Shown: positions 41,094-50,885 of the stretch, piece by piece | Layout of the letters: every line of letters starts with the position of its first letter | Numbering within the stretch: position 1 is the stretch's first letter | Origin: Comamonas phosphati | GTDB lineage: Bacteria; Pseudomonadota; Gammaproteobacteria; Burkholderiales; Burkholderiaceae_C | DNA length: 64,000 nt | Assembly: GCF_014637085.1 (NCBI RefSeq) | Contig: NZ_BMEU01000001.1 | Coordinates: 62,001 to 126,000, forward strand | Reading direction: 5' to 3' | The notes under the pieces: generated by a model | What the model saw: only the letters and a program-made list of their open reading frames with translations | What the model was told of the DNA's origin: nothing | The model's database searches: none | Made by a program: the position numbers and the translations under genes

Positions 41094-41614
41094 CCGCATC
41101 CGCTTTGCCTGCCGCTGGCGCGGCCACGGCTGCGCTCGCTGGCCAGCCTGCCAGCGCGCCGCTGACGCGCGTGGCGCTGGCCTACATCGAGGCACGTTTC
41201 AAGCTCTATCTGCGCTTCGGCGAACCCGCGCGCACGCTCCGGCTCGACCGCTGGCGGCGCTGCGCGGTGTTCCTGCCGGGCGCCATGTTGTGCCGCATCC
41301 GGTGGCAGGCCAACGACTACGGCACGATCCGCTGGCAGCTCATGGTGATGCAGGCTTGCACGCCGCTGGACGCGGCACAGCGCATCCCCGGCGTGCAGCC
41401 GGGCGCGCGCCTGTTGCTGCACGCCGAGGGGGAAAACCAGGTGCGCGCCGTGCTGGAACGCATCGACGACATCGAGGCACTGGGCATCGCGCCGGTCGGC
41501 GTCTCGCCCGCGTACTGGCGCACGCTCGCCAACCGGCTCGCTGCGCGCCTGCCACTGCCCGAATACAGCGCCGAGCGGCACGCCGCCTGGCTGGCCGGGA
41601 GGGCGTTGCCATGA
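41090..41614 (+). CDS. DUF2840 domain protein
   Basis: A 174-residue protein of the DUF2840 family, conserved between parA and traF in Tn4371-like and related ICEs. Recognisable stretches are ALAYIEARFKLYLRFGEPARTLRLDRWRRCAVFLPGAMLCRIRWQANDYGTIRWQLMVMQA and RIPGVQPGARLLLHAEG. No signal peptide is seen. The function is unknown. It is coupled by ATGA overlaps on both sides. Confidence 0.88.
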   Translation: MTASALPAAGAATAALAGQPASAPLTRVALAYIEARFKLYLRFGEPARTLRLDRWRRCAVFLPGAMLCRIRWQANDYGTIRWQLMVMQACTPLDAAQRIPGVQPGARLLLHAEGENQVRAVLERIDDIEALGIAPVGVSPAYWRTLANRLAARLPLPEYSAERHAAWLAGRALP

Positions 41615-42210
41615 CGCTCCCATCCACTGTCGCCAGCGCAACCTGCATCCCGCCGCGTTCTCGTTCGCGCCTGCGCGCTCGCCTCGTGCTGGCGGGCCTG
41701 TCCGCCTGCGGCCTCGCTGCGCTGGCCTGGGCGTCTTTCGTGCATCCGCTGCCGCGCCTGACCTACAACCCGTCCGACAGCGTGGCGGTCGGCTGGTATC
41801 GCGTCGATCCGCTCTACCAGCGCGCCAGCTCGCTGCCACGTCCGTTGTCCGTGGGCAGCATTGTGCTGGTGCCGCTGCCCGCCGAGGCAGCCGCGCTCGC
41901 TGCGCAGCGCGGCTACCTGCCGACGCGCATCCCGTTGCTCAAGCGCGTAGGCGCGGTGGCGCCGCAAGAGGTGTGCGTCGCGGACGGCAAAGTCCGCATC
42001 GACGGCGTGCCTTCGGCCGCCGTGCTGCCCGCTGATCGGCTGGGCCGGCCACTGCCGTCCTGGCAGCAGTGCCGGCAGCTTCGGCCTGGCGAGCTGTTCC
42101 TGCTCAGCGTCACCAATCCGGCGTCATTCGACAGCCGGTATTTCGGGCCGATCAGCGCCGCCGCCGTGATCGGCGTTGCGCGCCCGGTCTGGCTGGAGTC
42201 ACGCCCATGA
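41611..42210 (+). CDS. traF: TraF-like S26 family signal peptidase
   Basis: A 199-residue conjugation protein with one N-terminal membrane helix (LVLAGLSACGLAALAWASF). The S26 motif region is NPSDSVAVGWYRVDP, with the nucleophile Ser in the PSxS-like position, then IPLLKRVGAVAPQEVCV holding the catalytic Lys (LLKRV), and SFDSRYFGPI at the end. TraF of IncP plasmids matures and cyclises the TrbC pilin. The trb genes are expected beyond the window. Confidence 0.9.
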   Translation: MTLPSTVASATCIPPRSRSRLRARLVLAGLSACGLAALAWASFVHPLPRLTYNPSDSVAVGWYRVDPLYQRASSLPRPLSVGSIVLVPLPAEAAALAAQRGYLPTRIPLLKRVGAVAPQEVCVADGKVRIDGVPSAAVLPADRLGRPLPSWQQCRQLRPGELFLLSVTNPASFDSRYFGPISAAAVIGVARPVWLESRP

Positions 42211-42662
42211 TGGCCGCCGATTCGCTGCACGCTGCCGTGCATCTCATCGTGCCATCGGGCGTGTCGTGCTGCTGCCCATCGCCGTGTCGTCGCGCGTGCA
42301 GTGCGAGCGCATCCGCGCCGCACTTCGCGCGGCCTTCGGCGCAGCCGTCCCACGTGCAGGCGTCTTGCCTCGAACGCGGCTGGCCTGTGGCCATCGCCGT
42401 GTTCGCCAGCGCGCTGACTGCTCGCGCAGCAGCGCCGCCGGGCCGCCGCTGCCCGGAGCGTCAGCGAGGGGCAAAGGCGGAAGGCAAGACAAAAGGGGGC
42501 GGCACCTGTCGGCCCGCCAAGCCAGTCTGCACGTGGGGGTGGCGCGGCACGCAGCGGCTTCGCCGCCGTGCCGCTGGGGGTGCGTGGCCCGCGCCGATAC
42601 GGGCATGTCCGCGTGCTTTGCACGACCGGACACGCTGGAGCTTTCAGGGAGAGCCGTCATGA
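42207..42662 (+). CDS. Unrecognised ORF between traF and the relaxase
   Basis: A 151-residue reading frame that I cannot assign. It is rich in Arg, Ala, Cys and Pro and has low similarity to ordinary proteins. The case for a real gene is positional: its ATG overlaps the traF stop as ATGA, and its own TGA overlaps the relaxase ATG the same way, like all junctions upstream. The same stretch also carries a hairpin at 42544-42574 that could belong to the origin of transfer, so it may be mainly a cis-acting region. Confidence 0.5.
   Translation: MMAADSLHAAVHLIVPSGVSCCCPSPCRRACSASASAPHFARPSAQPSHVQASCLERGWPVAIAVFASALTARAAAPPGRRCPERQRGAKAEGKTKGGGTCRPAKPVCTWGWRGTQRLRRRAAGGAWPAPIRACPRALHDRTRWSFQGEPS
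42544..42574. other. Hairpin upstream of the relaxase, possible oriT component
   Basis: GCGGCAC-gca-GCGGC-ttc-GCCGC-c-GTGCCGC forms a two-part stem with a TTC loop, 85 nt before the relaxase start. Origins of transfer often lie just upstream of the relaxase gene. The nick site itself cannot be identified by eye. Confidence 0.35.
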
Positions 42663-44644
42663 CCAATCGCCGCGATGACGATTTCCGCATCCGTCCCAGC
42701 GCCACGAAGAACCGGGGCAAGGGCCAAGGCCAGAGCTTCGTTTCCAAGGTACTCAAGCAGGCGGGCAAAGCCAGCAGCGGCAAATCCTCGGTGCGCCGTC
42801 CTGGGTCGGCTGGCAGCACCGGCCAGCGGCCCGGCTCACGCCTGGGGCGGGGCCATACGGCGGCGCGCTTCGCGGGTGCAAAGCTCACGCCCATGTCGCG
42901 GCGCGCGACCATCAAGACCTTGCTGGTCAACCAGCAGCGGTCTAGCCCGCAGTCGCTCGCCAAGCACCTGCGCTACATCGAGCGCGATGGCGTGGGCCGT
43001 GATGGTGAGCCTGGCCGGGCCTATGGGCCGCAGATCGACGACGCCGACCTTGACGCCTTCAAGGAACGCTGCGCTGACGACCGGCACCATTTCCGCTTTA
43101 TCGTCTCGCCCGAGGATGGCGCCGAGTTGGAAGACCTGCGCACCTACACGCGGCACCTGATGAATCGGATGGAAGCCGACCTGGGCACGCGGCTGGAATG
43201 GGTGGCGGTCGATCACTGGAACACCGACAACCCGCACACCCACCTGATCGTGCGCGGGCGCGACGACACCGGCAAAGACCTCATCATCGCGGGCGACTAC
43301 ATCGCCGATGGCTTCCGGCATCGCGCGGCAGAGCTGGCGACCGAATGGCTGGGGCCGCGCACCGAGCTGGAGATCCAGCAGACCTTGCGGCGCGAGGTGG
43401 AGCAGGAACGGTGGACGAGCCTGGATCGCACGCTGAAGCGCGAGGCCGGCGACGATGACCGGGTGCGGATCGAGCGCTTCAATGAGCCGAAGCTGCAACG
43501 CCAGCGCCTGCTGCTGATCGGCCGCCTGCAGCACTTGCAGCACCTTGGACTGGCCGACGAGGTGCAGCCCGGCACCTGGGCCGTTCATGCCGATGCGGAG
43601 AAGACCTTGCGCGCCCTGGGCGAGCGTGGCGACATCATCCGCACCATGCAGTGGGCCATGCGTGGCGAACCGCGCGAGTTGGCGGTGTTCGAGCCAGGGG
43701 ACGACGGCCGCACGATCATCGGGCGTGTCGCTGCGAAAGGACTGGCCGACGAGCTGCGCGACCGCGGCTATCTGGTCATCGACGGCGTGGACGGCAAGGC
43801 CCACTACGTCGCGCTCAATGCCCGCGACGAGCTGGCGAACTATCCGACCGGTGCCGTGGTGGAGGTGAAGGGTTCGGCCGAGGTGCGCGCCGCCGACCGC
43901 AATATCGCCGCGCTGGCGAGCGGTGGCCTGTACCGCACCGACCATCACCTTGCCGTGGCGCAGGGCCAGGCCGTGCCCGGCCGCGATCCGCAAGAGGTGG
44001 TAGCGACTCACGTTCGCCGCCTCGAAGCCTTGCGTCGCGCGGGCATCGTGGAGCGCGTGGCCGAGGGGCTATGGAAGGTGCCGGCCGACCTGCCCGAGCA
44101 AGGCCGCCAATACGACGCGCAGCGCCTGGGCGGCGTGGCGGTGGAGCTGAAATCACACCTGCCCATCGAGCGGCAGGCGCGCGTGGTCGGTGCTACCTGG
44201 CTCGACCAGCAGCTCATCGGCGGCGGCAAGGGCCTGGGCGACCTGGGCTTTGGCAGCGAGGCCAAGCAGGCGATGCAGCAGCGCGCCGACTTCCTGGCCG
44301 AGCAGGGATTGGCTGAGCGGCGCGGGCCGCGCGTGATCCTGGCGCGCAACCTGCTGGGCACGCTGCGCGGCCGTGAGGTAGCGCAGGCAGCCAAGGACAT
44401 TGCTGCCGAAACCGGCCTGGAGCATCGCCCGGTGGCTGACGGCCAGCGCGTGGCCGGCATCTACCGCCGCAGCGTCATGCTCGCCAGCGGGCGCTACGCG
44501 ATGCTGGACGACGGCATGGGGTTCAGTCTGGTGCCGTGGAAGCCGGTGATCGAGCAGCGGATGGGACAGCAGCTCGCCGTGACGATGCGCAGCGGAATTG
44601 CATCCTGGGAAATTGGACATCGACGAGGAGTGTCTTTGGGGTAA
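42659..44644 (+). CDS. Relaxase/mobilisation nuclease (VirD2-like, DUF3363)
   Basis: A 661-residue conjugative relaxase. The nuclease domain (about residues 75-260) has MSRRATIKTLLVNQQRSSPQSLAKHLRYIERDGV, HHFRFIVSPEDGAELEDL and DHWNTDNPHTHLIVRGRD, the last being the HxH metal-binding motif. The C-terminal two thirds is DUF3363, ending SLVPWKPVIEQRMGQQLAVTMR. It nicks at oriT and leads the strand into the recipient. GGGAGAG precedes the ATG. It is the last backbone gene in the window before the metal-resistance cargo. Confidence 0.92.
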   Translation: MTNRRDDDFRIRPSATKNRGKGQGQSFVSKVLKQAGKASSGKSSVRRPGSAGSTGQRPGSRLGRGHTAARFAGAKLTPMSRRATIKTLLVNQQRSSPQSLAKHLRYIERDGVGRDGEPGRAYGPQIDDADLDAFKERCADDRHHFRFIVSPEDGAELEDLRTYTRHLMNRMEADLGTRLEWVAVDHWNTDNPHTHLIVRGRDDTGKDLIIAGDYIADGFRHRAAELATEWLGPRTELEIQQTLRREVEQERWTSLDRTLKREAGDDDRVRIERFNEPKLQRQRLLLIGRLQHLQHLGLADEVQPGTWAVHADAEKTLRALGERGDIIRTMQWAMRGEPRELAVFEPGDDGRTIIGRVAAKGLADELRDRGYLVIDGVDGKAHYVALNARDELANYPTGAVVEVKGSAEVRAADRNIAALASGGLYRTDHHLAVAQGQAVPGRDPQEVVATHVRRLEALRRAGIVERVAEGLWKVPADLPEQGRQYDAQRLGGVAVELKSHLPIERQARVVGATWLDQQLIGGGKGLGDLGFGSEAKQAMQQRADFLAEQGLAERRGPRVILARNLLGTLRGREVAQAAKDIAAETGLEHRPVADGQRVAGIYRRSVMLASGRYAMLDDGMGFSLVPWKPVIEQRMGQQLAVTMRSGIASWEIGHRRGVSLG

Positions 44645-44771
44645 TCACAAGACGGGCAGTCAGTGCTGTGCAACACGGCAGGCGAGCCATTCGCCCCTGC
44701 GGCACAGCGCGACTGCGAAACGCGCGCATGAGCACGCGTCTGGCAGTGGATCTACACCGATGTCTAAAACG

Positions 44772-45218
44772 TTACTTGACCGAGGTCACGACGTAGCCCT
44801 CAGCTTCCTTCTTGAACTCGACATGGACTTTAGAGCCCGCGGCGAGCTTGTCGAACAGGGCCTTGTCCTTGACCGCAAACGCCATGGTCATCGCGGGCCA
44901 TCCCAGGCTTTTGACAGGGCCGTGTGCAAGGGTGACCTTGCCCTGCGCCGCATCGAATTCCTTCACCACGGCATCGGCCTGATGGACCGTTGATTTGGCG
45001 GCCATGGGGGTGCCTTTGGCGTCCGTGGCCTGCATCATGCTTTTGCACTTTGGGGCATCCATGCCTTTCATGTCCATGTCCTTCATCTCCTTCATGTCCA
45101 TGCAGTTCTGCATGCCCTTGCCCTCCATCTTCATGCTGCCCATATCGCCGGATTGGGCGAACGTGGCAGCAGAAAACGCCAAGGCGGCGATCAGCGTTGC
45201 GGTTGAGACGAGTTTCAT
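44772..45218 (-). CDS. cusF: CusF-like periplasmic copper/silver chaperone
   Basis: A 148-residue exported protein. Signal peptide to about residue 21 (ATFAQ). A Met-rich linker follows (MGSMKMEGKGMQNCMDMKEMKDMDMKGMD). The C-terminal 75 residues are a CusF OB-fold with GKVTLAHGPVKSLGWPAMTMAFAV, holding the Trp and the MxM of the Cu(I)/Ag(I) site. It hands metal to the CusCBA pump. It is the last gene of the copper block and is preceded by its own terminator-separated promoter region. Confidence 0.9.
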   Translation of the reverse strand: MKLVSTATLIAALAFSAATFAQSGDMGSMKMEGKGMQNCMDMKEMKDMDMKGMDAPKCKSMMQATDAKGTPMAAKSTVHQADAVVKEFDAAQGKVTLAHGPVKSLGWPAMTMAFAVKDKALFDKLAAGSKVHVEFKKEAEGYVVTSVK

Positions 45219-45241
45219 GATGGATTTCCTTTTCTGAGCTT

Positions 45242-45272
45242 TAAAAATGGGGCCGGCCTTCTGGCAGGCCCC
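45242..45272 (-). terminator. Rho-independent terminator upstream of cusF
   Basis: On the minus strand GGGGCC...GGCCCC is followed by ATTTTTAA. It separates the gene at 45326-45634 from cusF. Confidence 0.7.
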
Positions 45273-45325
45273 GGATGGAACGCGGCCACTGGGGATGACC
45301 GCGTTGGAGAGTCATGCGCTGCCGC

Positions 45326-45634
45326 TCACGACTCGGGGTTCGTGCATGCCTTGACCTGGGCCTCGTAACGCGCCTTGCGCATCCGGTTTTCTCCAGGCGT
45401 CGTTTGGGCACGCGGGCCGTGATCCAGCGGCAGCACCAGCGGGTCGGGCGGGCAGTTCACTCGCTGACCTGTGGTGCCGTCGACTCGGGTGGTACTAGCC
45501 GTTTGCGATGCTGCTGCCGCCTGTTTGGCTGCGCGTGCCTTCTCGATGGCCTGGAAGTCGGGGTCGGCCAGTGCGGGCAGAGAAGCGCCCAGCGCCAGGG
45601 CGGCGATGAGGGGGAGCAGTGATTTTTTGATGAT
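45326..45634 (-). CDS. Exported hypothetical protein with no standard start codon
   Basis: A 102-residue frame open from the stop at 45326. It begins IIKKSLLPLIAALALGASLPALA, a complete signal peptide, and continues DPDFQAIEKARAAKQ with two Cys (VNCPPD and VKACTNP). No ATG, GTG or TTG lies in frame between an upstream stop and the signal peptide. The first possible codons are ATC ATC (45634, 45631). Either a rare ATC start is used, or an ATG has mutated and the gene is silent. Its place between cusA and cusF suggests a copper role. No family is recognised. Confidence 0.6.
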   Translation of the reverse strand: MIKKSLLPLIAALALGASLPALADPDFQAIEKARAAKQAAAASQTASTTRVDGTTGQRVNCPPDPLVLPLDHGPRAQTTPGENRMRKARYEAQVKACTNPES

Positions 45635-45684
45635 GGTTTCCCAAAGTTGGTTGATCCAAAAAGTCCGAGAGGAGCCTCATCGGA

Positions 45685-46068
45685 TCAATCCAGCCACCGG
45701 CAGAACGCGAGGCGCACGGGACATCGCAGTCGACCGTCTCCAGCATCGAAAAACCAGCTTGGCGCCGGTGCCGCCGTCGCGAGCGCGAGCCAAGCCAGTG
45801 GAGCCTGCTCTCGCGCTTCGCCTTCGCCAGTGAATGCGTGAGCCGCTGGTGCCGGTGCGATGGCACAGGCCGCGCAGGTCTGGCAATCCTCGGCGCTGCT
45901 GGGCATCGGATGCGAGGTCGCAGATGCCGTCATCACCGGGCCGGCGTGCTGAATCTCCTGGACGGAAACGGCGGCGCGTGTTGCCGTGCCCAGCAGCAGC
46001 GACAGGCACAGGCAAAGCTCCGCCGCACCCCACGCGCGGCCGCCACCGAAGCGTTCAAGCGGCCGCAT
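45685..46068 (-). CDS. Small Cys-rich exported protein (DUF2946-like)
   Basis: A 127-residue protein. It has an N-terminal hydrophobic segment ([16 protein letters not shown]), then a Cys-rich centre [12 protein letters not shown], and a C-terminal [14 protein letters not shown]. This layout resembles DUF2946 proteins that occur with copper and TonB genes, but the match is tentative. Its start overlaps the cusA stop by 14 nt, so it belongs to the cus transcript. Confidence 0.6.
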   Translation of the reverse strand: MRPLERFGGGRAWGAAELCLCLSLLLGTATRAAVSVQEIQHAGPVMTASATSHPMPSSAEDCQTCAACAIAPAPAAHAFTGEGEAREQAPLAWLALATAAPAPSWFFDAGDGRLRCPVRLAFCRWLD

Positions 46069-49000
46069 GACGACGCCTCCAGAATGTCCACCGTGATGCC
46101 TTGGGCGCGCGCGGCCGCCGCATCAACAGATAGGCTGCGGGAATCACGAACATCGACAGCAACGGTGCCGTGACCATCCCGCCCACCATCGGCGCGGCGA
46201 TGCGTTGCATCACCTCGGAGCCCGTGCCCGCGCCCCACATGATCGGCAGCAGGCCGGCCAGGATGACGGCCACCGTCATCGCCTTGGGCCGCACGCGCAG
46301 CACGGCGCCCTCGCGAATCGCATCCAGCAGATCGGCCTCGCTGGTCGTGCCGTGGCCGACACGCTCCTGCCAGGCGTTCTTGAGGTACAGCAGCATGATC
46401 ACGCCGAACTCGGCGGACACGCCGGCCAGCGCGATGAAGCCCACCGCGCCTGCGATCGACAGGTTGTAGCCCAGCAGGTACAGCAGCCAGATGCCGCCCA
46501 CCAGCGCGAACGGCAGCGCAGCCATGATCAGGAGCGCTTCGCCGAACGCGCCGAAGGTCAGGTACAGCAACACGAAGATGATGAGCAGCGTGAAGGGCAC
46601 CACCACCTTGAGCTTGGCGGTGGCCCGCTCCAGGAACTCGAACTGCCCCGACCAGGAGATCGAATAACCCGGCGGCAGCTTTACCTGCTTGGCCACGGCC
46701 TGCTGCATGTCCTGCACTGCGGAGCGCAGGTCCCGGTCCCGGATGTCGACGTACACCCAGCCCGACAGGCGCGCGTTCTCGCTGCGCAGCATCGGCGGCC
46801 CGTCGGCGATGCGGATGTCGGCCACGTCGGACAGCACCAGGCGTTGGCCGCGCTCGGTCACTACGGGCAGCGTGCGCAGCTTTTCCAGCGAATCGCGCAT
46901 CTCGCGCGGATACCGCAGGTTGATCGGGAAGCGCTGCAGGCCTTCCACCGTCTCACCGATGTTCTCGCCGCCCACGGCGGACGAGACCACCGACTGCACG
47001 TCGGCGATGTTCAGGCCGTAGCGGGCCGCATCGTCGCGCCGGATGTTCACATCCACATAGCGCCCACCGGTGAGCCGCTCGGCCAGGGCACTGCTCACGC
47101 CAGGCACGTCCTTGAGGGTGCGTTCGATCTCTGCGGTGATGCGATCGATGGTCGCCAGGTCGGTGCCCGCCACCTTGACCCCCACGGGGCTCTTGATGCC
47201 CGTGGCCAGCATGTCGATGCGGTTGCGGATCGGCGGCACCCAGATGTTGGACAGGCCCGGCACCTTGACGATGCGGTCAAGTTCCTCGACCAGCTTGTCG
47301 GTCGTCATGCCGGCGCGCCACTGGTCGCGCGGCTTGAACTGGATCGTCGTCTCGAACATCTCCAGCGGCGCCGGGTCGGTCGCGCTCTCTGCGCGGCCGG
47401 CCTTGCCATACACGCTCGCGACCTCCGGCACCGTCTTGATCAGGCGGTCGGTCTGCTGCAGCAGCTCTCCCGCCTTGCCTGCCGACAGTCCCGGCAGCGC
47501 CGAAGGCATGTACAGCAGGTCGCCTTCGTCCAGCCGTGGCATGAACTCGCCGCCGATGTGCTGCAGCGGCCACATGCTGGTGGCCAGCACCATGGCCGCC
47601 ACCACGAGCGTGCGCTTCGGGGCGCGCAGCACCCTGTCGAGCAGCGGCCGGTAGACCGCGATCAGCAGGCGATTGAGTGGATTGTTTTTCTCGTCGGGAA
47701 TGCGACCACGGATCAGGTAGCCCATGAGCACCGGGATCAAGGTCACCGACAGGCCGGCCGCGGCCGCCATGGCGTAGGTCTTGGTGAACGCCAGCGGCGA
47801 GAACAGGCGTCCTTCCTGCGCTTCCAGCGTGAACACAGGCACGAAGGACAGCGTGATGATCAGCAACGAGAAAAACAGCGCCGGCCCCACCTCGGCCGCC
47901 GAGTCACCGATGACCCGCCATCGGGCCGCTCCCTCAAGCACCTCGTCGGGGTGTTCATGGCTCCACTGTTCGAGATGCTTGTGGGCGTTCTCGATCATCA
48001 CCACCGCCGCGTCGACCATCGCGCCGATGGCGATCGCGATGCCGCCGAGCGACATGATGTTGGCGTTGACGCCCTGGTAGTGCATCACGATGAACGCGGC
48101 CAGGATGCCCAGCGGCAGCGAGATGATCGCGACCAGCGCCGAGCGCAGGTGGAACAAGAAGATGAAGCAGACCACCGCGACGACGATGAATTCCTCGATC
48201 AGCTTGTGCGTGAGGTTCTCGACCGCGCGCTCGATCAGCCCGGAGCGGTCGTATACCGGCACGATCTCTACGCCCCGGGGCAGACTGGACTCCAGGCCCT
48301 TGAGCTTTTCCTTGACGGCGGCAATGGTCTGCAGCGCGTTCTTGCCCGAGCGCATCACGATCACGCCGCCGACGGCCTCGCCTTCGCCGTTGAGCTCGCC
48401 GATGCCGCGCCGCATTTCTGGACCGATCTGCACCCGGGCCACGTCGCCCAGGCGCACCGACACGCCCGCGGCCGTCGTCATGAGCGGCACCTTGCGAAAG
48501 TCGTCGAGATTCTGCAGGTAGCCCGAGGCACGGACCATGTACTCAGCCTCACCGAGCTCGAGCACCGAACCGCCGGTCTCCTGGTTCGCGCGCTGGATCG
48601 CCTCCACGACCTTGGTGTGGGGGATACCGTAGGCCGCGAGCTTGTCCGGATCGAGCACGATCTGGTACTGGCGCACCATGCCGCCCACCGAGGCGACTTC
48701 AGCCACGTCGGGCACGGTCTTGAGCTCGTACTTGAGGAACCAGTCCTGCAGCGCGCGCAGTTGCGAGATGTCCATCTTTCCGCGGCGGTCGACCAACGCG
48801 TACTCGTAGATCCAGCCCACGCCGGATGCGTCCGGACCGAGCGAGGCCTTGGCCTGGGCGGGCAACCGCGACTGCACTTGATTGAGATATTCGAGTACCC
48901 GGGAGCGCGCCCAGTATTGGTCGGTTCCGTCCTCGAACAGCACGTAGACAAAGGAGTCGCCAAAGAACGAGTAGCCGCGCACCGCCTTTGCGCCGGGCAC

Positions 49001-49225
49001 AGACAGCATCGTCGTCGTCAACGGGTAGGTGACCTGGTTCTCGACGATGCGCGGCGCCTGACCTGGATAGGTGGTGCGGATGATGACCTGCACGTCCGAC
49101 AGGTCGGGCAGTGCGTCCAGCGGCGTTCGCTGTACCGCATAGATGCCCCAGGCGCTGAGTGCCAAGGTGGCCAGCAGCACGAGGAAGCGGTTGGCGATGG
49201 ACCAGCGGATCAGCTTGGCGATCAT
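46055..49225 (-). CDS. cusA: CusA-type RND copper/silver efflux pump (HME-RND)
   Basis: A 1056-residue inner-membrane pump, full length, with 12 predicted helices. The periplasmic metal-path methionines of CusA are present: [20 protein letters not shown] and [11 protein letters not shown], with WVPPIRN between. This identifies the monovalent Cu(I)/Ag(I) branch rather than CzcA. Helix 4 has [23 protein letters not shown], which includes the proton-relay Asp. The ATG at 49225 overlaps the cusB stop by 4 nt. The pump works with CusB and CusC across the whole envelope. Confidence 0.95.
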   Translation of the reverse strand: MIAKLIRWSIANRFLVLLATLALSAWGIYAVQRTPLDALPDLSDVQVIIRTTYPGQAPRIVENQVTYPLTTTMLSVPGAKAVRGYSFFGDSFVYVLFEDGTDQYWARSRVLEYLNQVQSRLPAQAKASLGPDASGVGWIYEYALVDRRGKMDISQLRALQDWFLKYELKTVPDVAEVASVGGMVRQYQIVLDPDKLAAYGIPHTKVVEAIQRANQETGGSVLELGEAEYMVRASGYLQNLDDFRKVPLMTTAAGVSVRLGDVARVQIGPEMRRGIGELNGEGEAVGGVIVMRSGKNALQTIAAVKEKLKGLESSLPRGVEIVPVYDRSGLIERAVENLTHKLIEEFIVVAVVCFIFLFHLRSALVAIISLPLGILAAFIVMHYQGVNANIMSLGGIAIAIGAMVDAAVVMIENAHKHLEQWSHEHPDEVLEGAARWRVIGDSAAEVGPALFFSLLIITLSFVPVFTLEAQEGRLFSPLAFTKTYAMAAAAGLSVTLIPVLMGYLIRGRIPDEKNNPLNRLLIAVYRPLLDRVLRAPKRTLVVAAMVLATSMWPLQHIGGEFMPRLDEGDLLYMPSALPGLSAGKAGELLQQTDRLIKTVPEVASVYGKAGRAESATDPAPLEMFETTIQFKPRDQWRAGMTTDKLVEELDRIVKVPGLSNIWVPPIRNRIDMLATGIKSPVGVKVAGTDLATIDRITAEIERTLKDVPGVSSALAERLTGGRYVDVNIRRDDAARYGLNIADVQSVVSSAVGGENIGETVEGLQRFPINLRYPREMRDSLEKLRTLPVVTERGQRLVLSDVADIRIADGPPMLRSENARLSGWVYVDIRDRDLRSAVQDMQQAVAKQVKLPPGYSISWSGQFEFLERATAKLKVVVPFTLLIIFVLLYLTFGAFGEALLIMAALPFALVGGIWLLYLLGYNLSIAGAVGFIALAGVSAEFGVIMLLYLKNAWQERVGHGTTSEADLLDAIREGAVLRVRPKAMTVAVILAGLLPIMWGAGTGSEVMQRIAAPMVGGMVTAPLLSMFVIPAAYLLMRRPRAPKASRWTFWRRRHAAA

Positions 49226-50865
49226 GGCTTGCCTCCGGCCGCCATGGGCGTGACGCGAGTGAGTTGCGGCAGGTCGTCCGCGCCCATGATGAATTCGAAG
49301 CTCACGCGGTCGCCCACCCGAACGCCGTTCGTCGCGCCGCCGGGCGGCAGCTTGAAGTCCATCGTCATCGGGCCCCACTTCATCGTGGGAATGGCGCCGT
49401 GCGACAAGGTCAATGCGTCCTTGCCGACGCTGACGACCTTGGCCTCACCGACATGCCGTGGCGCGCTGGCGGCCACCGGGGCCGAAGGCGAAGGAACAGG
49501 CGTAGCGCTGGCGGCCGGCTCGCTGTTCAAGCGGGCCTCGACACCCTTGAGGCTGGCCTCCGAGTCGATCAGGAACTGCGACGACACGACGACGCGCTGC
49601 CCCGCCGACAGGCCGCGCTTGATCTCGGTCTGGCCACCGCTCTCGATACCCGCCTCGACATCGACCGGACGGAAGCGCCCGTTGTCTTCGGCCACGATCA
49701 CGACCGTGCGTTTGCCGGTCTGGATCACCGCCTCGGTGGGCACGAGCAGCGTCTTGTCGGGACGCATGTCCACAAAATTCATAGTCACGAACATGCCCGG
49801 CACCAGCCGGCTGCCCGGGTTGGCGAGTTCCAGCCGCGCCTTCAGCGTGCGCGTGCTCGGGTTCACCTCGGGCAGGATCGCCTGCAACTTGCCGTCGAAG
49901 GTGCTGCCGGGCGCGGCCGGGCTTCGGGCCTGCACCTTGGCGCCAGGGCGCAGCAGCGCGGCCTGGCTCTCGGGCACCTCGGCGTTGGCCCACACGGTGG
50001 CCAGGCTGTTGATGCGGAACAGCGTCGCACCCGGCATCACCGTCATGCCTTCACGCGCCTGCAGTTCGACCACGACCCCGCCCAGGGGCGCGGTCAGCGT
50101 GATGCGCGGCTGGGTCTTGCCACTGCGTTCGACCAGCGTGATCTGGGCGTCATCCATACCGACCTGGCGCATGCGCTGGCGCGCGCCGTCGACCAGTGCT
50201 CCCAGGTCGGTGCCTTTCATGCGCCGCACCGACAGGAACTCCTCCTGCGCCGCGATCCAGTCCGGGACGTAGAGGCTGACCAGCGGCTGTCCCTTGGCGA
50301 CCGGGTCCAGCGTGGCGCGCACGTACAGGTGCTCGACGTACCCGGTGGCACGCACCTGCACGATCGCCTGGTCACGCTCGTTGAACGCGATGCTGCCCAC
50401 CGCGGACACCTGCGGCGACAGCGTGCCTTCAGTCACTTCGGTGGTGCGCACGCCCAGGTTCTGCTGGATGCGCGAGCTGACGGTGACGTTGCCCCGATCC
50501 GCATCGCCGTCGGCGTAGACCGGCGACATCATCATGTCCATGAAGGGTGACTTGCCCGGCTTGTCGAACTTGTTCGCCGGCGCCATGGGATCGTTGTAGT
50601 ACAGGATCTTCTTGCCATTGGCGGGATCGACATCACCGGCCTTGAGGCCGGCCGCGATATGCCGCCGAGTTGCGTCCTCGCCCGATTCGTTGGCGGGCGC
50701 GGCAACCGCGGGCGTCGCCGCTTGCGGCGATGCCATCCCACTGGAGTTCGACAGCATGGCTGGCATGCTGGCAGCGTGGCGCATGCCCAGGGCGTAGAGG
50801 CCATAGCCGGCGGCACCCAGCACGCCAGCGGCGAAGAGGGCCATCACGAGGTTTTTGGTTTTCAT
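49222..50865 (-). CDS. cusB: CusB-type membrane fusion protein with C-terminal CusF domain
   Basis: A 547-residue periplasmic adaptor. One N-terminal membrane anchor, then a heavy-metal-binding segment [33 protein letters not shown] (residues 87-120), then the fusion-protein core with [12 protein letters not shown] and [19 protein letters not shown]. The last 75 residues are a CusF domain with [18 protein letters not shown], where W and MxM are the Cu(I) ligands. E. coli CusB lacks this fused domain. The start at 50865 precedes the anchor. Confidence 0.92.
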   Translation of the reverse strand: MKTKNLVMALFAAGVLGAAGYGLYALGMRHAASMPAMLSNSSGMASPQAATPAVAAPANESGEDATRRHIAAGLKAGDVDPANGKKILYYNDPMAPANKFDKPGKSPFMDMMMSPVYADGDADRGNVTVSSRIQQNLGVRTTEVTEGTLSPQVSAVGSIAFNERDQAIVQVRATGYVEHLYVRATLDPVAKGQPLVSLYVPDWIAAQEEFLSVRRMKGTDLGALVDGARQRMRQVGMDDAQITLVERSGKTQPRITLTAPLGGVVVELQAREGMTVMPGATLFRINSLATVWANAEVPESQAALLRPGAKVQARSPAAPGSTFDGKLQAILPEVNPSTRTLKARLELANPGSRLVPGMFVTMNFVDMRPDKTLLVPTEAVIQTGKRTVVIVAEDNGRFRPVDVEAGIESGGQTEIKRGLSAGQRVVVSSQFLIDSEASLKGVEARLNSEPAASATPVPSPSAPVAASAPRHVGEAKVVSVGKDALTLSHGAIPTMKWGPMTMDFKLPPGGATNGVRVGDRVSFEFIMGADDLPQLTRVTPMAAGGKP

Positions 50866-50885
50866 GGAAGGTCTCTTGGTCGTGG

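Noticed and set aside
46205-50272. 1355-codon plus-strand frame opposite cusA and cusB
   Set aside because: Antisense to two unmistakable efflux genes. The product is His/Asp/Gln/Arg-rich low-complexity sequence typical of an antisense shadow frame.
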